Positions 25,646 through 33,639 of a stretch of 43,989 bases of DNA are shown piece by piece. This stretch comes from Bacteroidales bacterium UBA6192 (GTDB lineage: Bacteria > Bacteroidota > Bacteroidia > Bacteroidales > F082), in the NCBI GenBank assembly GCA_002422725.1, contig DITE01000071.1, positions 1 through 43,989 on the forward strand, read 5' to 3'. The notes below the pieces were generated by a model, which saw nothing but the letters and a program-made list of their open reading frames with translations, made no database searches and was not told the DNA's origin. Numbering within the stretch: the first letter of the stretch is position 1; the number at the start of each line of letters is the position of its first letter. The position numbers and the translations under genes were made by a program.

Positions 25646-26875
25646 ATGATTATCATGGAAAAGATGACCTCAAAACTGGCAATGGAACTTGAAGACAAAT
25701 ATGGTGCACACAATTATCATCCCCTTCCGGTTGTGTTGGCTAAAGGCCAGGGCGCAAAAGTATGGGACGTGGAAGGTAAAGAGTATTTTGATTTTCTATC
25801 AGCATATTCCGCTGTTAATCAGGGTCATTGTCATCCAAAAATTATCAACGCCCTTATCGATCAGGCTAAAACCCTCACCTTAACTTCCAGGGCTTTCTTT
25901 AATGATACACTGGGAGTTTATGAGAAATTTGTTACCAACTTTTTTGGTTACGACAAAGTTTTGCCCATGAACACAGGTGCCGAGGGTGACGAAACAGCAC
26001 TGAAACTGTGCAGAAAATGGGCCTATACGAAAAAAGGGATAGCCGAGAATCAGGCCAAAATTATCGTTTGTGAGAATAATTTCCATGGACGCACCATCAC
26101 GGTCATCAGCATGTCGACTGATCCGGACTCCAGGGTTGGGTTTGGTCCATTTACACCCGGGTTTATAACAATTCCCTATAATGACCTGAATGCACTTGCC
26201 ACTGCTCTGGAAGATTCCAATGTAGCCGGATTTCTGGTTGAACCGATTCAGGGCGAGGCTGGCGTTTTTGTTCCGGATGAAGGATACATCCGTAAAGCGT
26301 ATGAAATGTGTAAAGCAAAAAATGTATTGTTTATAGCCGATGAAGTTCAGACAGGGATTGCCCGTACGGGAAAACTACTGGCATGTGACCATGAAGGGGT
26401 AAAACCCGACATTCTCATTCTGGGAAAGGCGCTATCAGGCGGGGTTTATCCGGTGTCGGCTGTACTGGCCAACGATGATATTATGCTTTGCATCAAACCG
26501 GGAGAGCATGGTTCAACTTTTGGTGGCAATCCTATGGCTGCCCGCGTGGCTATCGCTGCCCTCGAAGTGGTAAAGGAAGAAAATCTTGCTGAAAAAGCCG
26601 AATACCTGGGAAAGTTATTCAGAGATGAAATGCGCAACATAAAAAGCGATATGATCGAACTGGTTCGTGGAAAAGGTTTGCTCAATGCGATCGTTATAAA
26701 ACCTAAGAATGGCAAAACCGCCTGGGATGTTTGTTTGAAAATGGCTGAAAATGGATTGCTGGCCAAGCCAACCCATGGCAATATTATCCGTTTTGCCCCA
26801 CCCTTGGTAATCACTGAAACACAGCTGAAAGAGGCTGTTAAAGTGATCGAAAAATCAATACTGTCGTTTGAATAG
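25646..26875 (+). CDS. rocD: ornithine aminotransferase
   Basis: A class III PLP enzyme of 409 residues converting ornithine and an oxo-acid (2-oxoglutarate) to glutamate semialdehyde and an amino acid, in arginine/proline metabolism. Lys261 in LGKALSGG is the Schiff-base lysine, and FIADEVQTGIARTGK carries the aspartate that holds the cofactor. The N-terminus with KYGAHNYHPLPVVL and DFLSAYSAVNQGH is distinctive of ornithine aminotransferases rather than acetylornithine or GABA types. The ATG at 25646 is followed by others at 25655 and 25664; the first or second is likely. It is monocistronic with a strong terminator after it. Confidence 0.93.
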   Translation: MIIMEKMTSKLAMELEDKYGAHNYHPLPVVLAKGQGAKVWDVEGKEYFDFLSAYSAVNQGHCHPKIINALIDQAKTLTLTSRAFFNDTLGVYEKFVTNFFGYDKVLPMNTGAEGDETALKLCRKWAYTKKGIAENQAKIIVCENNFHGRTITVISMSTDPDSRVGFGPFTPGFITIPYNDLNALATALEDSNVAGFLVEPIQGEAGVFVPDEGYIRKAYEMCKAKNVLFIADEVQTGIARTGKLLACDHEGVKPDILILGKALSGGVYPVSAVLANDDIMLCIKPGEHGSTFGGNPMAARVAIAALEVVKEENLAEKAEYLGKLFRDEMRNIKSDMIELVRGKGLLNAIVIKPKNGKTAWDVCLKMAENGLLAKPTHGNIIRFAPPLVITETQLKEAVKVIEKSILSFE

Positions 26876-26894
26876 ATACTCTATTGCATAAAAA

Positions 26895-26929
26895 AAACGG
26901 GTGGATTGGTTATGCCAGTCCGCCCGTTT
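26895..26929. terminator. bidirectional terminator between rocD and the sod gene
   Basis: A 15-bp stem with two G-T wobbles (AAACGGGTGGATTGG against CCAGTCCGCCCGTTT) closed by a 5-nt loop. The T-run is clean for the minus strand (sod side) and the plus side is T-rich. The two convergent genes end 19 bp and 42 bp away. Confidence 0.9.
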
Positions 26930-26971
26930 GATTTAGTTCTTGTTGGAATCTGATCGCTGGTATCCTATATA

Positions 26972-27595
26972 TTATTTGATCGCCAAATGGTAATTTGCCT
27001 CAACTTGAGCCCAGTTAACAACATTCCAGAAAGCACCAACATAGTCAGGGCGTTTGTTTTGATATTTCAGATAGTAGGCATGTTCCCAAACGTCCAAACC
27101 AAGAATAGGAGTTCCTTTACAATCCGAAACGTCCATGAGGGGATTATCCTGATTTGGAGTAGAACACACATCAAGACAGCCATCGGCTTTCACACACAGC
27201 CAGGCCCAACCACTTCCAAAACGTGTTTTGGCTGCTGTATTAAACTTTTCACGAAAGTTATCGAACGATCCAAAGTTGGTTTGGATGGCTGACGATAAAT
27301 CGCCGGAAGGTGCACCTCCACCGTTAGGAGACATGATGCTCCAGAACAATTCGTGGTTGAAATGCCCACCTCCATTGTTCCGGACAACAACAGGGTATTT
27401 GCTGATATGATTCAGTAGATTATGAAAATCAAGTCCGGCCATTTCAGTATCTTTCACTGCAGCCTGTAAATTGTCAAAATAGGCTTTATGATGCCTGTCA
27501 TGGTGAATTTCCATCGTTAAAGCATCAATATGAGGCTCAAGCGCATCAAATGAGTAAGGAAGCGGTTGAAATACAAGTTCGTTAATTTTTGTCAT
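26972..27595 (-). CDS. sodA: superoxide dismutase, Mn/cambialistic type
   Basis: Disproportionates superoxide. 207 residues, in the iron/manganese family. The metal ligands are the His in IHHDRHHKAYF, the His in GGHFNH, and Asp and His in LDVWEHAYY. The key glutamine is in the NQDNP segment and GGGH precedes the second ligand, which is the manganese-type placement, though family members in this phylum can use both metals. There is no signal peptide, so it is cytoplasmic. An exact -7 element and an inverted repeat lie upstream, suggesting regulation by a metal- or redox-sensing repressor. Single gene. Confidence 0.93.
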   Translation of the reverse strand: MTKINELVFQPLPYSFDALEPHIDALTMEIHHDRHHKAYFDNLQAAVKDTEMAGLDFHNLLNHISKYPVVVRNNGGGHFNHELFWSIMSPNGGGAPSGDLSSAIQTNFGSFDNFREKFNTAAKTRFGSGWAWLCVKADGCLDVCSTPNQDNPLMDVSDCKGTPILGLDVWEHAYYLKYQNKRPDYVGAFWNVVNWAQVEANYHLAIK

Positions 27596-27615
27596 AGCGT
27601 TATGTTTTATTGGAA

Positions 27616-27623
27616 CAAAATTA
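27616..27623 (-). promoter_or_regulatory. -7 element of the sod gene
   Basis: The minus strand reads TAATTTTG, an exact TAnnTTTG, 20 bp before the ATG, just downstream of the palindrome at 27630-27648. Confidence 0.6.
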
Positions 27624-27629
27624 CATCAT

Positions 27630-27648
27630 ATTTAGAGTCATTCTAAAT
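27630..27648. promoter_or_regulatory. inverted repeat over the sod promoter (putative operator)
   Basis: ATTTAGA and its exact reverse complement TCTAAAT flank 5 bp (GTCAT). The site fills the spacer between the -7 element and the expected -33 position, so a bound repressor would block RNA polymerase. The layout resembles sites of Fur/PerR-like regulators, but the regulator is not known. Confidence 0.6.
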
Positions 27649-27698
27649 AAGAGCACATTATTTAAACAAAATTAACACCCGAAAGTTCAGGAAGGAGC

Positions 27699-30230
27699 TT
27701 AAAATTCAACAACAAGTTTCAGGTTCAGTTGCCTTGGAGTCAGATAATTTGGGACAGCGTATTGTCTGTTTTCAATGTCTTTTACCCAAATATAGGAGAT
27801 TGTATTATTTATCTGAAGCAGGTTGAAAACTTCCAGACTTAACCATAAGTTTTTGATGTGCCGCAATGGGGATGAAGGTTTAAAGATAGATTGTTCGCCT
27901 ATGAGTTGTTTGCTAAAACCAATGTCAACCCTGCGATAGGAAGGCATTCGTAAAGTTTGTTGGCTCCTTTGGGCATTGGGCGGACCAAATGGAAGACTTG
28001 TGCCAAAAAGTAGTTTCAAATGAACACGAAAGGTAGGATAACCGGGAATATAGTCCTGAAAAAACAGACTGAAATTGAGGCGCTGATCAGACGGACGTGG
28101 AATCATTCCGGGGAATATTCGCATGGTGTCAGCGATAAGTTGTCTGGAGTAAACCTGCTTTCCTTCTTTATCCAGGTATATATCGTAATAATCACCTTTT
28201 ATGTTTTCCTCTGTCTGCATCAGCGAAAGGCTAGCCCAGCTTTCGATGCCTTTTACAAACTCGCCATTCACCTTTAAATCGATTCCGGCAGCGTATCCAT
28301 TGGCTTCCTGATCCGCGTAATACCTGATTCTTACATTATCCACTTCATAGGGAATCAATTTGTCGAGAAGTTTGAAGTATAACTCTGAAGTAAAAACGAA
28401 CGGCCGGTTCCAGGCTTCAAAGCTCAGATCGCTGCCAGCCACAACCTGATAGGATTGCTGCGATCTGGTTTCAGGGTTCAGCGATCCATCGAATAATCTC
28501 AATTCACGATAAAAAGGAGACTGGTTGTATACCCCGGCAGCAAGTCTGATAACGATTCTCTTTTTCCATTCTGGTTTGTAGGCAATACTTGCCCGTGGAC
28601 TAATCAGAAATTCTTTCCCATAACCCCAGCAATTGCCCCTTAAGCCTGCTGTCAACACAAATTCTTCCCCTTTCGGGTTGTAAAAATTCCACGACTGTTG
28701 CAGGTAGCCGTTTAAACTATTAATACCAGTATTATTCTTTGCTTTTACAGATTGGCTGAGTTCAAAATCGGGTCGTGTTGTGACAGGCTGACCGGGGAAA
28801 TTGGGTAGTGCAGGCAAGCTGAACCCAGCTGAATCAATCATTTCCCATTCGTGCATTTGGTCTTCAACCGACTGATGCTGAAAACGAACCCCCCATTTTA
28901 ACACTTTTCTGTTGTTAAGGAAGGTTCCTTTATGTTCAATATTGAATACCTGAGCATTAAAATAGTTTCTGGCATGCTCTAAAAATGATCCGACACCCTG
29001 AGCCTGAACAACATTACCATATTGATCGCTGCCTGGTGTTGTTTCAATCCGGCCAATCCAATACTGTCCGAGAATATCGTATGTTTCGGATTCAACGGTT
29101 GTGAATGCAGATGCTATCAGTTTCATCTCAAGGTTTTTCGATGCCTTATGCGAAATGGTAATGGCTCCCATGCCTGTACGATACTGATCTACTTCCTGCC
29201 CTTCGAAGTAAATATTAAGCCTGTAAGCTTCTTGAATGGTTCCAAAGTCGGTTTGCCTGCTTTCGGGAATGAGTTTGTATTTATTTCGTGAAAAATACCC
29301 TAAGCCCGATACTTCCCATTTTGAGTTGATCCGATAGGTAATCAGCGATTGAATATCGGTGAAATCAGGACGATAGGCTCCTTTTGTTTCAAGCGCGTTG
29401 AGCAGATAGGCTGTCGTTTTGTAGCGCGCGCCAAGCAAATAGGTAAGCTTCGAATTTGCGGTTACGCCCTCAACATGTATATCTGCCCCAAGCAAACTCA
29501 TACTGATTGACCCGGCTGATTCCGAGGGTCTTTTATAGGTAATATCAAGCACCGATGATAGTTTGTCGCCATACTCCGCATTAAAACCACCAGCAGAAAA
29601 CTGAATGGAAGATACCAGTGAAGAGTTCAGAAAACTCAGTCCTTCCTGTTGTCCGGATCGAATCAGAAAAGGCCTGTAGATCTCTATATCGTTAACATAA
29701 ACAAGGTTTTCGTCAAAATTACCACCCCGCACAGTGTATTGGGAGCTGAGCTCATTGTTTGAAGAAACACCAGGCAAGGTTTTAAGAAGGTCCTCAATTC
29801 CACCGCTTACACCCGGCAAGAGCAAGGCAAGTTTCGGGTCTAATCGTGTAAGGCTTGAAGAGCGGATTTTTTCATCGCGCACCTCCATGCCGGGCAACAT
29901 GGTGGCGGTCATCTGGAGAATCACATCCAGGCGAAGGTTCTCGCCGGCAGTAAGCTTAAGTTGTTTCTGATAGGGTTTGTAACCAATAAATGAAAATGCC
30001 AGATTAAGGGTGGAGTCAGCTGGAATAAGGATTTCATAACGTCCATCACTGTCGGTCGTTACCCCACTGTTGGAACCCATTATCGAAACATGAGCCAGCT
30101 CCACTACCTGATTTCGTTCGTCCCTGACTGTGCCCGAAACTTTGGCCGACTGTGCCCATGATACAAACGGTATCATGCAAAACAGCAACAGACCAAAAAA
30201 AGCACTGAAAATAGTATTTCGGGATGGCAT
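27699..30230 (-). CDS. TonB-dependent receptor with carboxypeptidase-like N-domain
   Basis: An outer-membrane active transporter of 843 residues. It has a signal peptide (1-26) and a CarboxypepD_reg-like domain (about 29-110, starting KVSGTVRDERNQ). The plug domain (about 125-235) has LLKTLPGVSS and YTVRGGNFDENLVYVNDI, and a 22-strand barrel ends in the terminal VVEF with a last-residue Phe. There is no SusD-like partner gene, so it is not a SUS-type glycan system as far as seen, and no metal-siderophore gene is near; the substrate is unknown. It lies 111 bp after rpmB, past a terminator, so it must have its own promoter. No exact -7 element was found for it. Confidence 0.9.
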   Translation of the reverse strand: MPSRNTIFSAFFGLLLFCMIPFVSWAQSAKVSGTVRDERNQVVELAHVSIMGSNSGVTTDSDGRYEILIPADSTLNLAFSFIGYKPYQKQLKLTAGENLRLDVILQMTATMLPGMEVRDEKIRSSSLTRLDPKLALLLPGVSGGIEDLLKTLPGVSSNNELSSQYTVRGGNFDENLVYVNDIEIYRPFLIRSGQQEGLSFLNSSLVSSIQFSAGGFNAEYGDKLSSVLDITYKRPSESAGSISMSLLGADIHVEGVTANSKLTYLLGARYKTTAYLLNALETKGAYRPDFTDIQSLITYRINSKWEVSGLGYFSRNKYKLIPESRQTDFGTIQEAYRLNIYFEGQEVDQYRTGMGAITISHKASKNLEMKLIASAFTTVESETYDILGQYWIGRIETTPGSDQYGNVVQAQGVGSFLEHARNYFNAQVFNIEHKGTFLNNRKVLKWGVRFQHQSVEDQMHEWEMIDSAGFSLPALPNFPGQPVTTRPDFELSQSVKAKNNTGINSLNGYLQQSWNFYNPKGEEFVLTAGLRGNCWGYGKEFLISPRASIAYKPEWKKRIVIRLAAGVYNQSPFYRELRLFDGSLNPETRSQQSYQVVAGSDLSFEAWNRPFVFTSELYFKLLDKLIPYEVDNVRIRYYADQEANGYAAGIDLKVNGEFVKGIESWASLSLMQTEENIKGDYYDIYLDKEGKQVYSRQLIADTMRIFPGMIPRPSDQRLNFSLFFQDYIPGYPTFRVHLKLLFGTSLPFGPPNAQRSQQTLRMPSYRRVDIGFSKQLIGEQSIFKPSSPLRHIKNLWLSLEVFNLLQINNTISYIWVKDIENRQYAVPNYLTPRQLNLKLVVEF

Positions 30231-30291
30231 ATGATCAATAACTCAGTTAGGTTTTATTTATTTTGTGAAAAATAAACGCAAAGCAACAAAA

Positions 30292-30319
30292 AAAGCCGCT
30301 GTCGCGAAACAGCAGCTTT
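30292..30319 (-). terminator. terminator of rpmB
   Basis: AAAGCcGCTGT pairs with ACAGCaGCTTT with a single mismatch and a 6-nt loop (30303-30308). An A-run at 30288-30294 gives the T-run on the minus strand. It lies 22 bp after the rpmB stop, leaving no room for rpmG. Confidence 0.85.
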
Positions 30320-30341
30320 ACAAATAAATATTTTCAATCGC

Positions 30342-30584
30342 TTAGACTTTATAAAGGAAGCCTTTATCTGCAGATTTCTGCATGGCATTGTATATACCAA
30401 GCTTGTTGATGGTGCGCAATCCAGCGGCCGATACCTTAAGTGTTATCCATTGATCCATTTCCGGTACAAAAAAGCGCTTTACCTGCAGGTTGGGTTCAAA
30501 TGTTCTGCGGGTTTTACGATTCGAGTGTGACACATTGTTTCCGGTGATCACTTTTTTTCCTGTTATCTGGCAAATCTTCGACAT
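30342..30584 (-). CDS. rpmB: 50S ribosomal protein L28
   Basis: A large-subunit ribosomal protein of 80 residues. The N-terminus MSKICQITGKK and the RKTRRTFEPNLQ segment are diagnostic. The canonical CxxC pairs of zinc-binding L28 are not complete (a single Cys at residue 5). In many Bacteroidota rpmB is followed by rpmG (L33) and a short DUF4295 gene, but here a terminator follows directly. A TTG-21 bp-TACTTTG promoter lies at 30622-30652 and a perfect 14-bp palindrome sits in the leader. Confidence 0.96.
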   Translation of the reverse strand: MSKICQITGKKVITGNNVSHSNRKTRRTFEPNLQVKRFFVPEMDQWITLKVSAAGLRTINKLGIYNAMQKSADKGFLYKV

Positions 30585-30603
30585 TGTTCTAAAGTTTTAA
30601 ATG

Positions 30604-30617
30604 CCCTTTTAAAAGGG
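30604..30617. promoter_or_regulatory. 14-bp perfect palindrome in the rpmB leader
   Basis: CCCTTTTAAAAGGG, 4 bp downstream of the -7 region and about 20 bp before the ATG, at or near the expected transcription start. It could be a repressor site or a tiny leader hairpin. Confidence 0.4.
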
Positions 30618-30621
30618 AGTG

Positions 30622-30652
30622 CAAAGTACGATCTTTTTTTTGAACTGTGCAA
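30622..30652 (-). promoter_or_regulatory. promoter of rpmB
   Basis: Minus strand: TTG (30652-30650), 21 bp, TACTTTG (30628-30622), one base shorter than the TAnnTTTG consensus. Confidence 0.5.
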
Positions 30653-30731
30653 GCAGATTTTTAAAAATGTACTATTGACTTCCGGTTTTCAATAAGTAAT
30701 TGATATAATGACTAAAACAACATGATGCGGA

Positions 30732-31784
30732 TTACCTGTCCTGGTACATTTTACTGTAATACTGCTGGTAACTCCCAGAGGTTACCTCATCGAGCCATTC
30801 ATGGTTATTAAGGTACCAATCAATGGTAAGCCTGATGCCTTCCTCAAATTGCAGCGACGGCACCCAGCCCAGTTCGCGCTGGAGTTTGGATGAATCAATG
30901 GCATAGCGCAAATCATGCCCGGCGCGGTCTTTTACATAGGTGATCAGTTTTTCTGATTCTCCTTTCGGCCTGCCGAGTTTTTCGTCCATCTCCTTGCAGA
31001 TCACTTTTATAAGATCAATATTGGTCCATTCGTTATGGCCTCCAATATTGTATGTCTGTCCATCGTGTCCCTTATGAAATATGAGGTCAATAGCCCTGGC
31101 GTGATCTACCACATAAAGCCAATCGCGGATATTGAGGCCTTTGCCATAAACAGGTAGGGGCTTGTTGTTTCGGATATTATTGATAAACAGCGGAATGAGT
31201 TTCTCCGGAAATTGATTCGGACCATAGTTATTCGAGCAGTTCGAGATCACAACCGGCAGATTAAATGTGTCGTGATATGCCCTGACCAGATGGTCGCTGC
31301 TGGCCTTGGATGCTGAGTAAGGGCTGTGGGGATCGTAGGCGGTTTCTTCTGTAAAAAAACCTTCAGCACCTAATGAACCATACACCTCGTCTGTTGAAAT
31401 ATGGTAAAAGCGTTTGCCTTCGAAGTCATTCTGCCAATGAAACTTTGCAGCATTGAGCAGATTAACGGTCCCGACAATATTTGTCATGATAAACTCCATG
31501 GGATTGGAGATGGAACGGTCAACATGCGATTCGGCAGCCAGATGAATCACACTGTCAAACTGGTGTTTGCCAAATAATTCAAGTATCTGTTCACCATCAA
31601 CGATATCGGCTTTGATAAAATGGTAATTGGGTTTTTTCTCAATATCCCTAAGGTTTGCCAGATTACCGGCATAGGTTAGTTTATCAAGATTGAAAATGTC
31701 GTGTTGGGGATATTTGTTGACGAACAAGCGCACAACATGCGATCCGATAAATCCGGCACCTCCGGTGATTAAGATTTTTCTCAT
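30732..31784 (-). CDS. rfbB: dTDP-glucose 4,6-dehydratase
   Basis: Converts dTDP-glucose to dTDP-4-keto-6-deoxyglucose, the branch point for rhamnose and amino-deoxy sugars. 350 residues of the extended SDR type. The NAD motif is TGGAGFIG (7-14), and DKLTYAGNL (34-42) is specific to this family. The catalytic set is Thr131-Asp132-Glu133 and Tyr156-Lys160 (YSASK). No rfbA, rfbC or rfbD gene is adjacent. It could feed the WecE-like aminotransferase at 36970-38109, which uses its product. It sits downstream of galE on the same strand (85 bp gap). Confidence 0.93.
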   Translation of the reverse strand: MRKILITGGAGFIGSHVVRLFVNKYPQHDIFNLDKLTYAGNLANLRDIEKKPNYHFIKADIVDGEQILELFGKHQFDSVIHLAAESHVDRSISNPMEFIMTNIVGTVNLLNAAKFHWQNDFEGKRFYHISTDEVYGSLGAEGFFTEETAYDPHSPYSASKASSDHLVRAYHDTFNLPVVISNCSNNYGPNQFPEKLIPLFINNIRNNKPLPVYGKGLNIRDWLYVVDHARAIDLIFHKGHDGQTYNIGGHNEWTNIDLIKVICKEMDEKLGRPKGESEKLITYVKDRAGHDLRYAIDSSKLQRELGWVPSLQFEEGIRLTIDWYLNNHEWLDEVTSGSYQQYYSKMYQDR

Positions 31785-31869
31785 AGCTTAATTGTTTTAT
31801 CTGGTATGTTTTAACACATTTCTATATTATCAAAATGTCGGATGATTCATGTGCTATTTCTTAAACTTT

Positions 31870-32901
31870 TCATTTTTCATTGGCTGATGTTCCTCTAACC
31901 ATTTTCTCCCATTTCCAGGCCGATGCAGTCATTTCATCTACTGTCTTTTCTGCTTTCCAGCCCAGTTCGTTATTCGAAAAGTTTGCATTGGCCCACACCT
32001 TTTCAACATCGCCTGCTCTGCGGCTTACGATTTTATAATTGAGCTTTAAGCCTGAAACACGCTCGAACGATTTGATCACCTCCAGAACGGATAAGCCGTT
32101 TCCGGTGCCCAGGTTGAATATTTCAAACGGGCTTTTCATGGCATTGTTAATCATGCGGCTAACAGCCACCACATGTGCTTTGGCCAGATCAACCACATGG
32201 ATATAATCGCGAATTGCGGTTCCGTCAGGGGTGTTGTAGTCATCGCCAAAAACACTCAGTTGATTCCGGATGCCAATGGCTGTCTGGGTAATAAATGGAA
32301 CCAGGTTGTTGGGTACTCCCAGCGGCAATTCGCCAATCAAGGCTGAATCATGTGCGCCAATTGGGTTGAAATACCTCAGGGCAATTGCCTTGACGGATGA
32401 TGAGCGTATGGTATCCTGAATAATCTCTTCCGAAATCTGTTTGGTGTTGCCGTAAGGCGATTCAGCCTTTTTTATGGGCGCTTTTTCCGAAACGGGAAGT
32501 TCATCGGGTTGCCCGTAGACTGTGCATGAGGATGAAAACACAAGGTTTGGTATCTGGTAGGTGTTCATGCATTCGAGTATGTTCATGAGCGAAACCAGGT
32601 TGTTCCTGTAATACATCAGAGGCTTCTCGACCGACTCGCCTACAGCTTTAAAGGCAGCAAAATGGATGATACCGTTCAAATCAGCATGACGCTTGAAAAA
32701 GGAAGCTGTCTTTTCGCGATCGATCAGATCAAATTGTTCAAAAACCGGTCGTTTCCCTGTTATACGTTCAATTGAATCCACAACATCTGCCTGCGAATTT
32801 GAAAGGTTGTCAACGATAACCACATCAAAGCCTTTCTGCTGCAATTCAACAACAGTGTGCGAACCTATATATCCGGTTCCACCGGTAACCAATATTTTCA
32901 T
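31870..32901 (-). CDS. galE: UDP-glucose 4-epimerase
   Basis: Interconverts UDP-glucose and UDP-galactose (possibly the N-acetyl forms). 343 residues, with the NAD motif TGGTGYIG (6-13) and DNLSNS (31-36), typical of GalE. The catalytic residues are Ser125 (in FSSSCTVYG), Tyr150 and Lys154 (YGNTK). The gate residue that sets acetylated-sugar use could not be placed with confidence. It lies 40 bp after the hexapeptide acetyltransferase gene on the same strand, so probably in one transcript with it and with rfbB. Confidence 0.93.
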   Translation of the reverse strand: MKILVTGGTGYIGSHTVVELQQKGFDVVIVDNLSNSQADVVDSIERITGKRPVFEQFDLIDREKTASFFKRHADLNGIIHFAAFKAVGESVEKPLMYYRNNLVSLMNILECMNTYQIPNLVFSSSCTVYGQPDELPVSEKAPIKKAESPYGNTKQISEEIIQDTIRSSSVKAIALRYFNPIGAHDSALIGELPLGVPNNLVPFITQTAIGIRNQLSVFGDDYNTPDGTAIRDYIHVVDLAKAHVVAVSRMINNAMKSPFEIFNLGTGNGLSVLEVIKSFERVSGLKLNYKIVSRRAGDVEKVWANANFSNNELGWKAEKTVDEMTASAWKWEKMVRGTSANEK

Positions 32902-32941
32902 GATTTTGTATTATTGTTCAAAAATAAGCAATTCAGTTTGT

Positions 32942-33526
32942 TTAAAGCTTTCTAACCTGGCCGTTTTCAAGTAAATATTTTTCATGGCTTTCGGGGCATG
33001 TGGCCATATGGTCTGATCCAAATCTCAAACGATGGCCGTATTCACTCATCCAGCCCAGCTGACGGGCCGGGTTTCCAACAACCAATGCATAAGGAAGTAC
33101 CTCTTTAGTTACCACTGCACCTGCTCCGATGAAGGCGTATTCACCAATGTCATGGCCACAGATGATGGTGGCATTAGCGCCAATGGTGGCTCCTTTTTTT
33201 ACCAGAGTTCTTGTGTATTCCCCTCTTCGGTTTACTCCACTTCGGGGGTTGACAACATTGGTGAATACCATCGAAGGACCAAGAAAAACATCATCTTCGC
33301 AAATTACACCTGTATATATGCTCACATTGTTTTGCACCTTGCAGTTGTCGCCAAGAACCACATCGGGCGAAATGACCACATTCTGACCTATGTTGCAACT
33401 TTTACCAATCTTGCAGTTGGGCATAAGGTGCGAGAAATGCCAAATTCTGGTTCCCTCTCCAATTTCGCAGCCCTCATCAATAACGGCTGTTTCGTGTGCA
33501 AAGTATTTTTTTTCGTTGCTCATCAT
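32942..33526 (-). CDS. wbpD: hexapeptide-repeat N-acetyltransferase, WbpD/WlbB-like
   Basis: A left-handed beta-helix acetyltransferase of 194 residues. Repeats of the [LIV]GxxxX type run from about 15 to 150 (GCEIGEGTRIW, CKIGKSCNIGQN, GATIGANATI). IWHFSHLMPNCKIG closely follows the WbpD family, which acetylates the 3-amino group of UDP-2-acetamido-3-amino-glucuronate. VVGNPARQLGWMSEYG is the usual C-terminal end. The matching aminotransferase (WbpE-like) is encoded just upstream, but a terminator lies between them. The dehydrogenase and oxidase genes (wbpA, wbpB) are not in the window. The start may be the first or second ATG (33526, 33523). Confidence 0.85.
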   Translation of the reverse strand: MMSNEKKYFAHETAVIDEGCEIGEGTRIWHFSHLMPNCKIGKSCNIGQNVVISPDVVLGDNCKVQNNVSIYTGVICEDDVFLGPSMVFTNVVNPRSGVNRRGEYTRTLVKKGATIGANATIICGHDIGEYAFIGAGAVVTKEVLPYALVVGNPARQLGWMSEYGHRLRFGSDHMATCPESHEKYLLENGQVRKL

Positions 33527-33591
33527 TCCATGATTTTTTTACGCCTAATGAGGGTGAAAATTACCAAATTATTTTGAAACGAATAAAAAAA

Positions 33592-33613
33592 TGCCCCGAA
33601 AAATTCCGGGGCA
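33592..33613 (-). terminator. terminator after the wbpE-like gene
   Basis: TGCCCCG pairs with CGGGGCA (7 bp, loop of 8), and an A-run at 33584-33591 gives a T-run on the minus strand. It lies 26 bp past the wbpE-like stop and 66 bp before the next gene. Confidence 0.8.
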
Positions 33614-33639
33614 CGAATATGTTGAGTAGAAACAACCCA

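Noticed and set aside
27699..30230. A SusC-like receptor of a polysaccharide utilisation locus
   Set aside because: No SusD-like gene, glycoside hydrolase or sulfatase gene is adjacent, so only a general TonB-dependent receptor can be claimed.
33032..33577. 181-codon plus-strand frame antisense to the hexapeptide acetyltransferase gene
   Set aside because: Long only because the repetitive hexapeptide codons leave few stops on the opposite strand; the minus-strand product has clear family motifs.
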